The notes under the pieces: generated by a model
What the model was told of the DNA's origin: nothing
Seen by the model: only the letters and a program-made list of their open reading frames with translations
Database searches by the model: none
Translations under genes and position numbers: made by a program
Part shown: positions 45,697-57,399 of the stretch, piece by piece
Numbering within the stretch: position 1 is the stretch's first letter
Layout: the number at the start of each line of letters is the position of its first letter
NCBI GenBank assembly: GCA_951217055.1
Contig: OX578284.1
Location: forward strand, 46,613,177 to 46,677,176
DNA: 64,000 bases
Direction: 5' to 3'
DNA from: Gerris lacustris
Lineage: Eukaryota; Arthropoda; Insecta; Hemiptera; Gerridae

Positions 45697-46725
45697 CATA
45701 TTGGTATGCCATTCCTTTTTAGAACCTAATAGTAATATTCTATTTTTTAAACTTATTTTATTATACTTAATTAAAGGAAATAGTATTAAATAAATAAATA
45801 AGCCATTTATTGATTTAACATTTATAATAAACTTTAACTATTTAATTGCTTAACAATAGATCAAATCGGCAAAACGCTGTGGCAGCAAAGAAATAGTATT
45901 GCCATCAATATTAGCTTTAACGCTGCGCAGATCAGAACAAGCTTAGCGTGAGTAGCAGAATGTTAATTATGATTTGCCATTAATCTAAAAACCATTAATG
46001 TCATAAATAGGCCATGAATGAGAAATAGGTTTCTTCTAAAAGCAATGTATAACATTTTCCGATAGTATTTTTTAAAGTAGTTTATGTAATAGGTTTTACA
46101 GTGTTAACACATCAGCGTTAACTTAAAAACAAAACGACCTCTTTAAATGATATTAATGTACGTCTTTTTTCAAAATAGCATTGATTTTATATGCGGCTAA
46201 AGTTTTTTCATTGTCTTTAAGGATTCTTTTTTTTATAAGAACCGTTTAAAAAGTTTTTACTGTTTTATCCCCAGTGTATTTCACGCTGGTAGGCAGTGTA
46301 ATAGTCTTCGGAAAGTGTTAAAAAGGAGAAAAAAGATTGTTGGTAAGATAAAACACCATCATCATAACCATGGTGTCGAGGAGGGAACTGTCCCAAGAGA
46401 GAGGCACGCTAAATCAACACAACCCCAGCAAAGATAACCATAAACAACCGGAACAATTCTTTTCCCATAGCCCTTCTCTTTTCTTCTCAATGGATAGTTA
46501 GCCTACGTTGCCCTTTTAAAAGACAAACGACCCTTTTATTGTCCTGGAAAAAAAGGGGACAGTTGAGATTGACTTCCGACCTGGAAATAGTCTTGATTGT
46601 CAGACATGAGCAATCTAAAACTATTTTACTCACGGCATATCACAAGCATTACAAATATGAATTCATAAAACAATGTTTGGCCAAGTGAAAGGCTAATAAA
46701 ATATTTCGACATTGAGGTTAACATT

Positions 46726-47145
46726 TAAAGCAGCCCGATCAAGCCGCTTGATCAAAACATCGCATCAATCAATGGTGTCAAGCATGATTGATAGTCTAGG
46801 AACCCGTTTGATGCTTGAGTCAAGCCTTGACGGAGATTGATGAAAAGTTTAAATGAGTCAAGCGGCTTGACGGAGCGCTTGATAGTCTAGAGCAATTTTG
46901 ATCAAGCATTCCGTCAATCACCTGCTCGACACCCCAAATCCTGATTCGAAACCATGGTATCTACACAATACTGATTTATTACAGTCCAGGAGGAGCAGTT
47001 CACTAGTCGAAAACTCCGCTACAAATGAGTGTTGATGAAAAGATTGATGGGATGCTAGATGCGCCCCAAGGCGGCTTGAAGGTCGTGTCAATCAGCTTGA
47101 AGCGATGTTTTGATCAAACGCCTTGATCGTGTAAGGGCTGCTTTA
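46726..47145. mobile_element. MITE with TAAAGCAGCCC ends
   Basis: taaagcagcccgatcaagcc, then gcttgatcaaaacatcgc, on the left pairs with gcgatgttttgatcaaacg, then ccttgatcgtgtaagggctg and cttta, on the right. The interior is rich in ttgatc/gatcaa words. The right end's cttgatcgtgtaa resembles the family E end. About 420 bp, non-coding. Confidence 0.82.
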
Positions 47146-47401
47146 GCTTAAATCCATTAAGTATCGGTACTTTTTACTTAAGCATCTCCCTAAATTCCTT
47201 TGTCTTAGTAGTTATTTTGACAAAGGAACTATGCAGAGTAGAATATATTCCTTAGCCTAAATTACTATTGAGACAAAGGGATATTTAGACCATCCTCATG
47301 GGACAAAGGAATGACACACTTGTATACATATCCCTGTTAATATCCTTGTAAATATCCCTGTTTAATTAACCATTAAAACAAAGGAATACACATATAAGCT
47401 A

Positions 47402-47436
47402 AGAAAACTGCAGAACTTATTGTTCTACAGTTTTCT
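47402..47436. repeat. 15-bp stem-loop
   Basis: agaaaactgcagaac and gttctacagttttct pair with one mismatch around a five-base loop. The flanks contain several attcctttgtctta-type words (47195-47380) also seen at 55119-55170. Confidence 0.6.
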
Positions 47437-47459
47437 GTAAAAGATTTAGTCTTACACGT

Positions 47460-49630
47460 GATAAGATTCAATTTTTAAAATAAAGCGCAATAAAACAGCC
47501 CCCGAAATCTCAATGTCTTGGAGAGACACACACAACCTTTGAGACATTGGTTAGGCAGACTATTATTTAGAACCAAGAAGGGTAAAGTAAATAAGTATCA
47601 AAATATCTTCATTATTAGATTTTTTAACTCTGTTTCTCTGTGTTTCATCCAACAGACATTTTAACTTGTAATTACTTGACGAATATCGCAATTTGAATTA
47701 AACTTAATTCACATCGTCTAAAGTGTAATTGAAACAGGCGTGTAAAATTTCAACCTGATACAAGCAGAAGTTTTTGTGTAGTGATACATTTTATAATATT
47801 TTAAATGGAGATGGCCGGGGTTAGAGGGTTAAGGAATATACCTGTTTTCTCACTATCATTACTACTTCACTACTTCACACTATCATCCACACTTCTTCAC
47901 TACTATCATCCTCTTTAACTGTCAACTCATCATGATTAACTATTTTCTCAGAATTCAATACATACTTATTGCAAGACGCTCACTTAAAAAAAAAAAAAAT
48001 AATAATAAATAAATAAATTTAAAAAAAAATAAAAAAATGCACTCGATTTTATATTTAACCGAGAGTATCGCGATCATGGTTTTTTTAAGGCGAATCCTGC
48101 TGGCGCTAACTCTTTCAAGCAGTCCCATTTGATAAAAAATAATGGGTGAACTGTGAGCGGGAGTTAGGAGGGAATTTGAACCCAGAGCTGAGTGGTCAGT
48201 GGAGCTGAGTGGTAAGGGCTATCCATAAACCAGATGTTTACTAAGTTATTATTAATACTACCATTTAGAACTTAAATGGTTCGTTACAATTTACAATAAT
48301 ATTACATAAATAACGTAATAAGTATTTTACTACAGATTTAAAATTAAAATAAAGAGGACAAAAAACCCTAAATTAAGTTTTAAATTTAAAGAAACTAAAA
48401 AGAGCTTTATATACTAAAAGTTAACCAAGAATCCTTAACGAATTTACAGAAGATTTTTATTTTGCACTGAGATGAGAGGATTACGTTTGTTCAAAATCCG
48501 ATGAAATACTTAGGGTTGGTCCCCTGGAAAATATTTAGGAGGTTGGGGGTTTTCAGGAAAAAGCCCTTTTAGAAAATGCCCTTAACTTTTCCCTTCAGCT
48601 TCTTACCCCTTATGAAAATTAAATTATTTTCTCTTTAAAAATAGTTGAAAAGAAACCGAACATTTCGTTAACTCGGGTTTGTGGGTGTTCCTTGTGAGAA
48701 AATCCACGACTAAATAAAAAATTGTAAAACAGCGATGATTCAAAAATGTTCGCCTGTCATTCATTTTAAAAAATATATTTATAAATACATTTATTTTTAA
48801 ATTCATTACTTTATTCGCCAAAAAAATATTTTAAAAAAACCTTTCTTTGGCTCATTCGTATATCGTACTTTTTTACGTTTTTAATAAAATAAAAATGTCA
48901 TTCAAATTAAAAAAAAAAAAAAATTTAATTTATTAGTACAACATTCAACAAAAATGAAAAGGAACGTTAATATAAATAACATTAAATATTTGTTAACCAT
49001 AATTGGTTCGGAAAATACCAAATTGATTTGTTATTTTATAGGAGAGAGTATATTATTAGGTTTTATTTATAAAATATGTTTTATGTTATTTCATTTTTTA
49101 TTTTTTTATTATTGGTTTAGATTAGACAGTGCAATTACTTGCATTAGTATGAATGCAAGTAATTCATGTAATTTGAATAGTACGTCGGTAATAAGTAAAT
49201 ATCAGGGATAAGTGGGATGAATGGATTTTTGTTCCTTACAAAACTTATTTTTCTGGGGGAATAAATTGAAGAATAATTGGTTGTATAGAGTCCAGATTTT
49301 GTGGCATCACTTCATAATTATGACTAAAAAGGTTAATAGAACAATATTGTTACCACAATTATCCATAAAATTGTGGTGATAATATTGTTGTGCTACTGTC
49401 TATTAACCTCTGTAGACATAACAATAAATTGCAGAATGTCTGCAAAAATGTTGAAGACAGCAAAAATTTTGCAAAATGAATCTGACACATAAATTTTAAC
49501 ATTGTTTTACAGATTGTGTTCAGAATAAATACAAGATTCATACAAATGGGTAAAACGTCTCTTCAATTTAAGTAATAAACAAATTCAAACACAGAGAAAA
49601 ATCAGACCCGAACGTCAATATGACACAACG
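47460..49630. other. Interior of the inverted-repeat pair, no gene recognised
   Basis: This AT-rich stretch lies between the arms at 41.8 and 51.8 kb. If those arms were transposon ends, coding sequence should lie here, but only short frames without domains occur (for example 85 codons at 48954-49211). A stem around 49340-49410 (aacaatattgttaccacaat / attgtggtgataatattgtt) is present. Confidence 0.45.
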
Positions 49631-49640
49631 GGAAAACAAT

Positions 49641-49777
49641 AGGTTTGTTCCAACCTCACTTCAAACTGGTTTGGAACTGTCCGACGCATGCGCATCGGAC
49701 CACATTTGAACGTTTTTTGCTAATGCACATGCGTCGTACAGTTTGAAACTAGTTTGAGGTGTGGTTGGAACAAACCT
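49641..49777. mobile_element. Compact mariner-type MITE with TA duplication
   Basis: ggtttgttccaacc and ggttggaacaaacc are exact inverted ends, flanked by TA on both sides (49641 overlaps the TA). Internal arms (caaactggtttggaactgt / acagtttgaaactagtttg, then gcatgcgcatcgg) make it almost fully foldback. About 135 bp. Same ends as the element at 32536-33304. Confidence 0.85.
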
Positions 49778-50103
49778 AAAAATAAATAAATAATATCTGA
49801 CGGTGGCGCTGCGGAGATTTCCTCAACAGATTGTTTAAAATTAATTCTTAAAGAATCCATAGTAAAGTCGTTTTAAATGGATATGAAAACCAAAATACAA
49901 TATAACTTCTTCTAGCAAGATAATTCCTAACGGGTTACAACTATTAATAGCTTCTCATGAACCTACACTATCTTAAATCGTGAAAAATAATCACAAATTA
50001 AACCCTTTATAATATTTTGAAAACCATTAAACACTGTTTTTTTTTTTTTATCAAACAACTATCTTTAATAAACAGCTTGGTTTTCCGGTAAAATCCGCGT
50101 CAC

Positions 50104-50300
50104 TTAGGTGATGAAGTCCGACGTTTCGCTTCCTCTACTGGAAGCATCTTCAGGGGTGTGGTGCATCGTGATGTTTACTTGAAGCAACAACAAGACATAC
50201 TGACGACTGGAGTGAAGGACGGCGTATTTACCACGATGCCCCACACCCCTGAAGATGCTTCCAGTAGTGGAAGCGAAACATCGGACTTCAACCCCATCGT
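50104..50300. repeat. Inverted repeat with CTTCAGGGGTGTG and CGAAACRTCGG
   Basis: gatgaagtccgacgtttcgc, then ttcctctactggaagcatcttcaggggtgtgg (about 50109-50161), is mirrored at 50242-50297 with two or three changes. The order 'CCTGAAGATGCTTCC...GGAAGCGAAACATCGG' recalls words common near the 3' ends of Penelope-like and some other retroelements (recollection, not search). Open frames on both strands read MPHTPEDASSSGSETSDF because of the symmetry. Confidence 0.7.
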
Positions 50301-50649
50301 GACCAACCGAAACCAAGCTGAAAACCCGCGGAAGCCTACGCACCAAGTTAACTATCTCTAAAGTTGATTTGTTCAATTATATATGTATTGATGCAATTTA
50401 AACAAAAAAGGGAGAGCAGAAGAAATCATATTTCATCAGAATGAATATTTAAATTAGTTCAATCGCTAATGAGAAGGAAAAGTTCTTCTAAAACTAACTA
50501 ATACTTGTTTTTTTCACCATAAAAAAACTAACTAAGAATACAAGCTAATAAGAAATGGATTGATTAGAATTATCTCATACTTCAATTATCAAGAGTGTTT
50601 AAGACAAACAATCAATAATTTAAAAGTGTTTTAACCTATTGTTAAGTTG

Positions 50650-51791
50650 GGTTAAAATTGACTAAGACTGAAGAAAGCGTAAAGTTAGCCTGTTAAATTG
50701 ATTGTTAATCAGATTGTTTAAAGAAATTTCCTCTTTGGTTACAAGAGAATGATAAACATTTCATTCTCAAAAATTCCAGCAAAAAAGCTGTTCGTTTTTT
50801 ATTCTCTTTCAAATATTTCCATCGTTATGAGCCCTTTTTACTCCAACATTGCGAAACCAATCCATTTAGTGAAATAGGTAGATCTTGTTAACCACTTCTA
50901 TTAATCGTATTTGTTGTCTTCAATCGACATATTATGTTAAAGAGTGGAAATCTTGTTACGTATTGTTAAACTTGAAACAGAGTGAATAATTTGTGAAGTT
51001 AGAAGAGTCTGTTGAAATAATTGTTAATCAGATTGATTAAGGAAATTTAGCCGTTGGTTAAAAGAGAAGGAAAGGTTCAAGTTACTAAGTATAATGAACT
51101 TATAGCAAGTAAAATCTAAACACTTTCCCCTGTACAGGCACCCGGTTTAATGGAAACCTTATAATATCAGTCGACACCTTTTAGAATAAAAGCATCTCAG
51201 GGTAATTTCTACAAGACAGATTTCCCTTGCTTTTGCTCAAAGTGTTTTCACGAGAGGAAAGTCTAGGGTGGCATTGTTACTACAGGGGTAATAAACGAAC
51301 CCCCTGAAAATTTCTCTTCCAGGCGCTCTAACTAGATTCGATTATTAAGAGGTATAAAACCTTCTCGAGTAGTAGCGACACGACGTTAAGACGTAAGGCG
51401 TCAAAATGCTTTTACCCGAGAGAAAGTTTTCGAGTAAGAACAGGCAACACTTGCTACAGTGTAGGTGCGAAGTACGAGCGTTTAGTAGATTCTTCAGCAA
51501 GGTCTGTTTTAAACTCTTCGTGTGCTGAAAGCGTTTACAACCTGAAGACAAAATTAAATCTTATAAAACTCAACGGTGTAAGGATGAGTACGATGTCTTA
51601 AAAACATACTGACAAACTTGACTTGGGTAACTTTATTACAACGTATCCAATGTTTAAGTACTCGACAAGGGAATAATTATGAAAACCCTGTGCTCATCTC
51701 AACATATCCAAGTCATCTACATAGTCACCATTTATACCCTTAAACACATCTTTAGCAAATGTTCCTCGTCAAGTCGAAAACAACTTGCGAA
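50650..51791 (-). repeat. Right arm of long inverted repeat pair
   Basis: 50848-51791 mirrors 41811-42750 and a weaker match reaches inward to about 50760. Just inside, 50650-50760 repeats arm sequence again in direct orientation (attgttaatcagattgttta, then aagaaatttcc, compare 51020-51055), so this end carries an extra partial copy of about 330-350 bp spacing. Confidence 0.9.
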
Positions 51792-51799
51792 CTATATTA

Positions 51800-52277
51800 A
51801 GTTATTCGATTCACCGTGTCGTTACCTGATAAATATTGTTTTCTTGTTGTTGTATATAATATAAAGAGAAAAGGACATACTCCACATTAAATTTAATACA
51901 ATATTTATAAGAAAACCTTAAATTAAAATAAGAGGAACATTTTCAGGGAAATTACCCTTTAAGGAACGAGTCAAGGCAAAAACTTATAAATATTAGTTAA
52001 AATCCAAGAGCGCTAGTTTCCGCTAATTTAAATTCGCCAAGCAAAGTGAATTACATGCGGTTAAGCGGAGACCTCCGCCCCAGTGCTTAACAGTTTTCGA
52101 AAATCCCTGCTCTTAGCAAAAATGTTTTATCTCGAAATATATTTTATTAATTTAAAAGGGGTTGGGATAATTAAAAACAATTTTATGTAGAAGAGCATAA
52201 TTACGATAATAACAACAAACGGATAAAAGTAAAAAATGTATGCATGTAAAGCGGTAACTCATAAATATTTAATTGCG

Positions 52278-52280
<3 letters not shown>
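51800..52280. other. AT-rich sequence, nothing recognised
   Basis: Unremarkable sequence to the right of the inverted-repeat arm. No feature supported. Confidence 0.4.
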
Positions 52281-52281
<1 letters not shown>

Positions 52282-52370
<89 letters not shown>

Positions 52371-52376
52371 TATATA
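52282..52376. repeat. (TA)n microsatellite
   Basis: More than 40 TA units with a single interruption near 52367. Confidence 0.97.
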
Positions 52377-52379
52377 TTA

Positions 52380-53125
52380 AAACATGAAAAAGTTAATTAT
52401 GTGTGCACGTAATACACTCATTTTTATCTTGATTAATTTTTTAATAGTTAAATGCTTTAACAGTAATTTAATATTAATAAAATAAAACTAACTAGAGAAA
52501 ATAAAACTACAAATAGAAAATAAAAGAAATATAAATAATACAATTTCAATTTCTTTATTTCCGTTTCATACATACATATTGACGGTTACTTTTCAGGTAT
52601 CGAGACGAGAGTCTTCAATAGCCAATAATGGCTAGAGCTCTGTCTAGCTCTGGTACATATATATTATATATATATATGTATATGTAAAATATAAATAAGG
52701 AAATAACAATACATACTAGTAAAATGCATTTTTCAAGAATTCTCACCTGGAATAAATATGTAAACTAGTGACGATATAACCAAACACTTTACATGAGAAC
52801 TGTATTATAAATCACGTTATAATAAAACAAATTTCAACTTCATATTCACAATAACATGAATACCTACAAGTCGAGGGTCAGAGACTCTGCTTTGGCTGCA
52901 ATAGCAAACAAATTGGAACAGAAAAAGAATAACATACTATCTATTCAAACCATTCGAAGTAAAGAAGAAATATAAATTAAAGTATTGAAAGCAATATATG
53001 CATATCTCTTCTCAGAGAAAACTGCATATAATAATGTTGGCAATATAAATAACTATAACGGGGGGAACTCAATTCAAAAGAACTATTCTGATATATGAAT
53101 AAAAAAAACTATTCTTTTTTAAAAA
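52380..53125. other. AT-rich sequence, nothing recognised
   Basis: A small agccaataatggctagagct / ctgtctagctctgg patch occurs near 52620-52655. No gene. Confidence 0.4.
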
Positions 53126-53127
53126 AT

Positions 53128-53180
53128 TACATTATCTGCCAATTGATGTGGCACATAGCTATATCGCGTTCTATTATATT
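53128..53180 (-). repeat. Family F distal end fragment
   Basis: tctgccaattgatgtggcac, then atagctatatcgcg, matches the distal F terminus seen at 60297-60335. Confidence 0.65.
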
Positions 53181-53394
53181 GGACGAATGGTAGTGTTTCG
53201 ATTCCCAATGTAAAATTTCTTCACTCATTTTTATTCAATATTAAATTTGCACAGACGATAAAATTAGTCATTACTTAACCTTAACTGCTTTGGGTTTAAT
53301 TTATTATTTCTTACCTTGTTACGATGTTTAAGAGGTTAAGGACAACTGAGAAAAACTTTATTTCTAGGTTAAAGTAAGCGTCTCAAGATCGACA

Positions 53395-54420
53395 GCTTTA
53401 TTCACAAGTAACAGGTGAATGTTTGTGGTAGAAAGTTGCTCTCTTTTTAGGGTTTCGTTGGTAAAACCAAAAAAAGAAACCCTTATAGTTTCGTTCATGT
53501 GTCTGTCTGTCTGTCACTCTGTACGGTTCCAATAACTTTTGAATAAAAAGAGATAGAAACGTGAAACTTTCCAATATTAAAGATCGTTTTGACGCGCACA
53601 CAGGAAAAATATAGCGAACATAAAATTATCAGCTGTTCAAATCCAAAATGGCGGATAACTCACGTCATGCGAAATTTTTTTTTTTTTTTTAATTTTAGGT
53701 GGGGTATCAAATGAAAGGTATTAAAGAGTAGATTACAAATATATATATCACTTAGGGAAAGTGTTCAATTTTCGGTGCCATTTTTTCAAAAAACATCGAA
53801 ATTTTGCGTGTCCCCCCCCCCCCCCCCCTAAAATCGTATTTCCGCTCTTACTAAAAATATAGAAAAATATGCAAAATGTGCGGTCTGATGGGCCAAAGAA
53901 AAAATAAGAATAGCAACTTGGTCGGATTAACTGGGAATCCAAGATGGCGGCTGATTGATGTCACGGGAAATTTTTTTTTTTAATTTTGAGTGAGGTATCA
54001 AATGAAAGGTATTAAAGAGGGGATTACAAAAATATATAACACTTGTGGAAAGCGTTTAATTTTTCCCGTCATTTTGTCAAAAAACATCGAAATTTAGCTT
54101 GTCTCCCCCCCTAAACCTATATTTCCGCTCTTACTAAAAATATAGAAAAATATGCAAAATGTGCAGTCTGGTGGGCCAAAGAAAAAATAAGAATAGCAAC
54201 TTGGTCGGATTAACTGGGAATCCAAGATGGCGGCTAATTGCTGTCACGGGGAAAAAAATATTTTTTCAAAATTTTGAGTGGGGTATCAAGTGAAAGGTAT
54301 TGAAGAGGGGATTACAAAAATATATAACACTTGTGGAAAGCGTTTAATTTTCTACGCCATTTTGTCAAAAACATCCAAATCCCCCCCAACTTCTAATTTC
54401 ATGTTTACAACACCAACGAA
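53395..54420. repeat. Family C repeat with ~285-bp tandem units
   Basis: Opens with a cgtctgtctgtctgtcac run and a gtttcgttggtaaaac block. Three units then start aaatggcggataactcacgt (53645), agatggcggctgattgatgt (53942) and agatggcggctaattgctgt (54225). Each unit holds gaggtatcaaatgaaaggta, ttaaagaggggattacaaa and, in two, ttactaaaaatatagaaaaa then tatgcaaaatgtg. A C17 run lies at 53812-53828. Confidence 0.88.
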
Positions 54421-54477
54421 ACCCTTTTTACCTCACGCACTACCAATTTATTTATTTTCTCATATAAAGATAAAGTA

Positions 54478-54965
54478 TTGGCACGAAAATTCTATTTAGA
54501 GATTTTGATGGATTTACACATTTTGAGGTCCATTGAGTCCAAAAATGTGTTTTTTTTAAAAAATGTCTGTCGTCTATCTGTCTGTCGTCAGAGCAGACGC
54601 GTGGATCCTAAACTACTGGGCCGATTTAACGAAATTTGGCATAATGTTCAGAAAAATCATATCCGAGGCGAAATCGAGAAATTAATTTTAGCTCCAAATT
54701 TGGGGGCACTACCCCCCAACAAGTCTGAAAAAACGTGAACAAAAAAATGATTTCTCGAAAACGGTTTGGACGATATTGATGAAAACATTTTAAAATGTGG
54801 TTCAATTATATACGGATCTAACCATATAAGCTGTTTTCCCGGGAAAAATCTAGTTCCTTAGAAAATAGCGTTAAAAGCGGACGGAGAGAGGTTATGAATT
54901 ATGAAGTTATAATTATGAACTCGTATATGAGAAAGTTTGTCTGAGTTGCCTCAGATCGATTTAAT
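54478..54965 (+). repeat. Family B copy, long form
   Basis: tttacacattttgaggtcca, then tgtctgtcgtctatctgtct, ctactgggccgatttaacga and ttcccgggaaaaatctagtt, ending gtatatgagaaagtttgtct then gagttgcctcagatcgattt. This order joins what is seen in pieces at 8500-8830 and, inverted, at 38778-39015. Confidence 0.72.
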
Positions 54966-55008
54966 AAAATAATCTAAATAGGATACAAGTTTTGATACGG
55001 CACTTCTT

Positions 55009-55240
55009 TAGATTTTTACTCCCTTTACTAACAAAAACAGAGGGAAGTAACAATCTAAAGAAGGTGATCGGAATGTTCTTCTTTAGACTGTTACTCCCCT
55101 CATAAAAACACCAGTGTGATATTCCTTTGTCCCAAAGTACATTGGACTAAACATTCCTTTGTCTTAATAGCAGTTATTGTCTTAATAGTCAAAGTCATTT
55201 ATAATCTAAAGAAACAGGGGAGTAGCAATCTAAAGAACTA
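55009..55240. mobile_element. MITE-like nested hairpins with TTCTTTAGATT ends
   Basis: ttctttagatttttactccc pairs with gggaagtaacaatctaaaga at 55009-55059. A second copy, ttctttagactgttactccc (55079), pairs with ggggagtagcaatctaaaga (to 55239). Two inverted-repeat elements lie side by side, or one is duplicated. Confidence 0.75.
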
Positions 55241-55384
55241 CCGGATATACTCATTTCAGGTATGGAAGAAAATTTACCAGAATGAAATTTATGGAATGAA
55301 AAAGGATTCTTTATTTTAATAATCATCCCTGTAGACATTGGAAATTAAGAAAAGTTAGAATATTAACGGGATTAAAAAAAATAA

Positions 55385-55555
55385 TTATTTACGCACCAAG
55401 GGAGGAAAGTAAGTGATTGCACCCTGAGCGATGAAGTTGGTTCCTGAGGCGAAGCCGAGGGAACCATAACGTTCACTCCCGAGGCGGAGCCGAGGGAGTT
55501 AATTATCGCGAAGGTGCAAGTGATTTTTACTCCCAAGGTACGTACAAGATTTTAC
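55385..55555 (-). mobile_element. Family D MITE copy, inverted
   Basis: On minus it runs from cgtaccttgggagtaaaaat through ccctcggctccgcctcgg and ccctcggcttcgcctcag to cttggtgcgtaaat, in the same order as the other D copies. Confidence 0.8.
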
Positions 55556-56155
55556 CTCCAGAAGGGAGAAAAAAATATGGAAAGATTTTAATTTTAAATT
55601 ACGTTATTCAACAAAAAAAAAAATACATAGATTTATATTTCTTTTTAAAAAAATATAGTTAGATATAATACTAATAATTCTCTAAAAAAGTTTAATCCCG
55701 TTAAAATTAAATTATAGATAATAATTATTTGAATTTCAATGCTAAAATTAAATGGGAGAATCAGCTGAAAGCTGAGCCGTGTATTGAATGGTGTTGACAA
55801 CTGATTTATTTAAATATGGATTAGTTAATCTACATTTAGAAATTATGTTTCCACTTTTAACTTGTTTGTTTCTTTTACTGATAAATCACTATGGCAACCG
55901 TTGTGGAGGTTACATGACATGTGTGAAGATGACGTTATAGATTTCGACATTAAACAAAAGTTAAACAAAAAGCACCAACCTTATTTACTTGTGCTTTATC
56001 TAGGGCAACACTGGAGGGAATCATGAGAGTTCATGATTCCCTTATTTTTCATTACTCCCTGTTTAACCCGACCGGGTGCAATGAGTAACTTCCCTCCCTG
56101 TAAACTAGGGAGGAAAGTTCACTTTTTATCCCCACTGGAGGTAAAATAAATATAA
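55556..56155. mobile_element. Inverted-repeat element with GATTTTACCTCCAG ends
   Basis: gattttacctccagaaggg on the left and ccccactggaggtaaaat on the right are inverted. A perfect stem agggaatcatga / tcatgattccct lies at about 56016-56041. It abuts the D element. Confidence 0.6.
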
Positions 56156-56159
56156 ATAT

Positions 56160-57395
56160 ATCTTTAAATATAAAAATAAAGCTTAATAAAGATAAAAACA
56201 GCTTGAATACTTCATATAGAGTAAATTGTTATATTATAATATATTAAATCCAGATTTTAAAGGCCTATTATTTAACAACAATAAAAATATATTTTACGAG
56301 GCTTTATAATAAAGAATGAAGAAAAAATAAAGAAAAGTAAAATGACAGAAAAGACCTTATTAAGAAGAAGATAACGACCTAGTTCGGAATAAACCCAATT
56401 CTTACGCTTGTCAGTCTTGAAAAGGGACAGATATTTTTCGAGACAATTGGAGGTTGCTTAGAAGAAAGGAAAATATTAGCTTGTAATACCCAATAATTTT
56501 ATTGCCGAGCTTTTGATGAAAACTGAGTTGTGGCTTTCCACCATAGATGTATTAAGCACATATATCTTCAGCTATAATACTACCAGACCACATGTCCCGT
56601 TAAAAGCTAAATTGATTATTTAAGTTAAGAAACTATTACTTTATTAAATATGAGGTAGGGAAGTTTGTTGATATAGTTATTATTAAAATGTAATATGTCT
56701 AGGTAGTATTATGCTTGTTATGATTGTGGTTGTTGTCGTGTCTCTCTCATTATCTTCTCTGTGTTTGTAATTTATTAGAGAATGTACAAATAAAATAAAT
56801 ATTACAAATTGTATAAACATGACTAAGGTCAAGACGGAGCCCTCACTCAAGCCAATTAGACATTATTATTATTATTTCCATTTCTAGCACTAACCACATG
56901 TGACATCTTCAGGCCTACTTAAAAAAATTTTAACCAGAACATTTAAAAACATCTAGGGGAAATCATAGGGAAGTATGTACTTGCATCAAAGTACATTTTA
57001 GGGGTTTGAACATTATTATTAACAATATTCCTTATCTTATTATTATAATTTTTATATTATTATTATTTCCCAAACTCACCCTATATGAAAGAGAAAAAAA
57101 AACAAATAGATGGAAGGCCTTAAAAAACAAAACAAAGAAAAGAACCAAGTGGGAAAGTAACAATGTTTATTATCGGCAATAAGGCCAAGGTAAATTAAAT
57201 TTTTACGGTAAAATTTTCATAACCCTATACTAAGGTATTTGCTTGAATTATTTCAAAATGTTAGGACTAGCCGTTATATGGTGGTTAAACACCTAAAAGC
57301 AATAAAGAATAAAAAATTAAAATAAATTATTATTATATTCGTATAATAATAATTTATATTTATATTATATTATAATCGTAACCTACTATTCAGCA
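56160..57395. other. AT-rich sequence, nothing recognised
   Basis: No gene. Runs of ATT trinucleotides (56863-56880 and 57010-57070) only. Confidence 0.4.
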
Positions 57396-57399
57396 GCTT

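Noticed and set aside
48130..48230. tRNA or SINE head (ggaatttgaaccc with gctgagtggt)
   Set aside because: The B-box-like word is on minus while the A-box-like word is on plus, so they cannot form one polymerase III promoter.
41811..51791. Polinton/Maverick-type transposon
   Set aside because: Long inverted ends fit, but no polymerase B, integrase, ATPase or protease frames occur between them, and 10 kb is short for an intact member.
54478..54738. 86-codon frame with LSVCRQSRRVDPKLLGRFN
   Set aside because: It is translated family B repeat; the same words appear untranslated and frame-broken in other copies.
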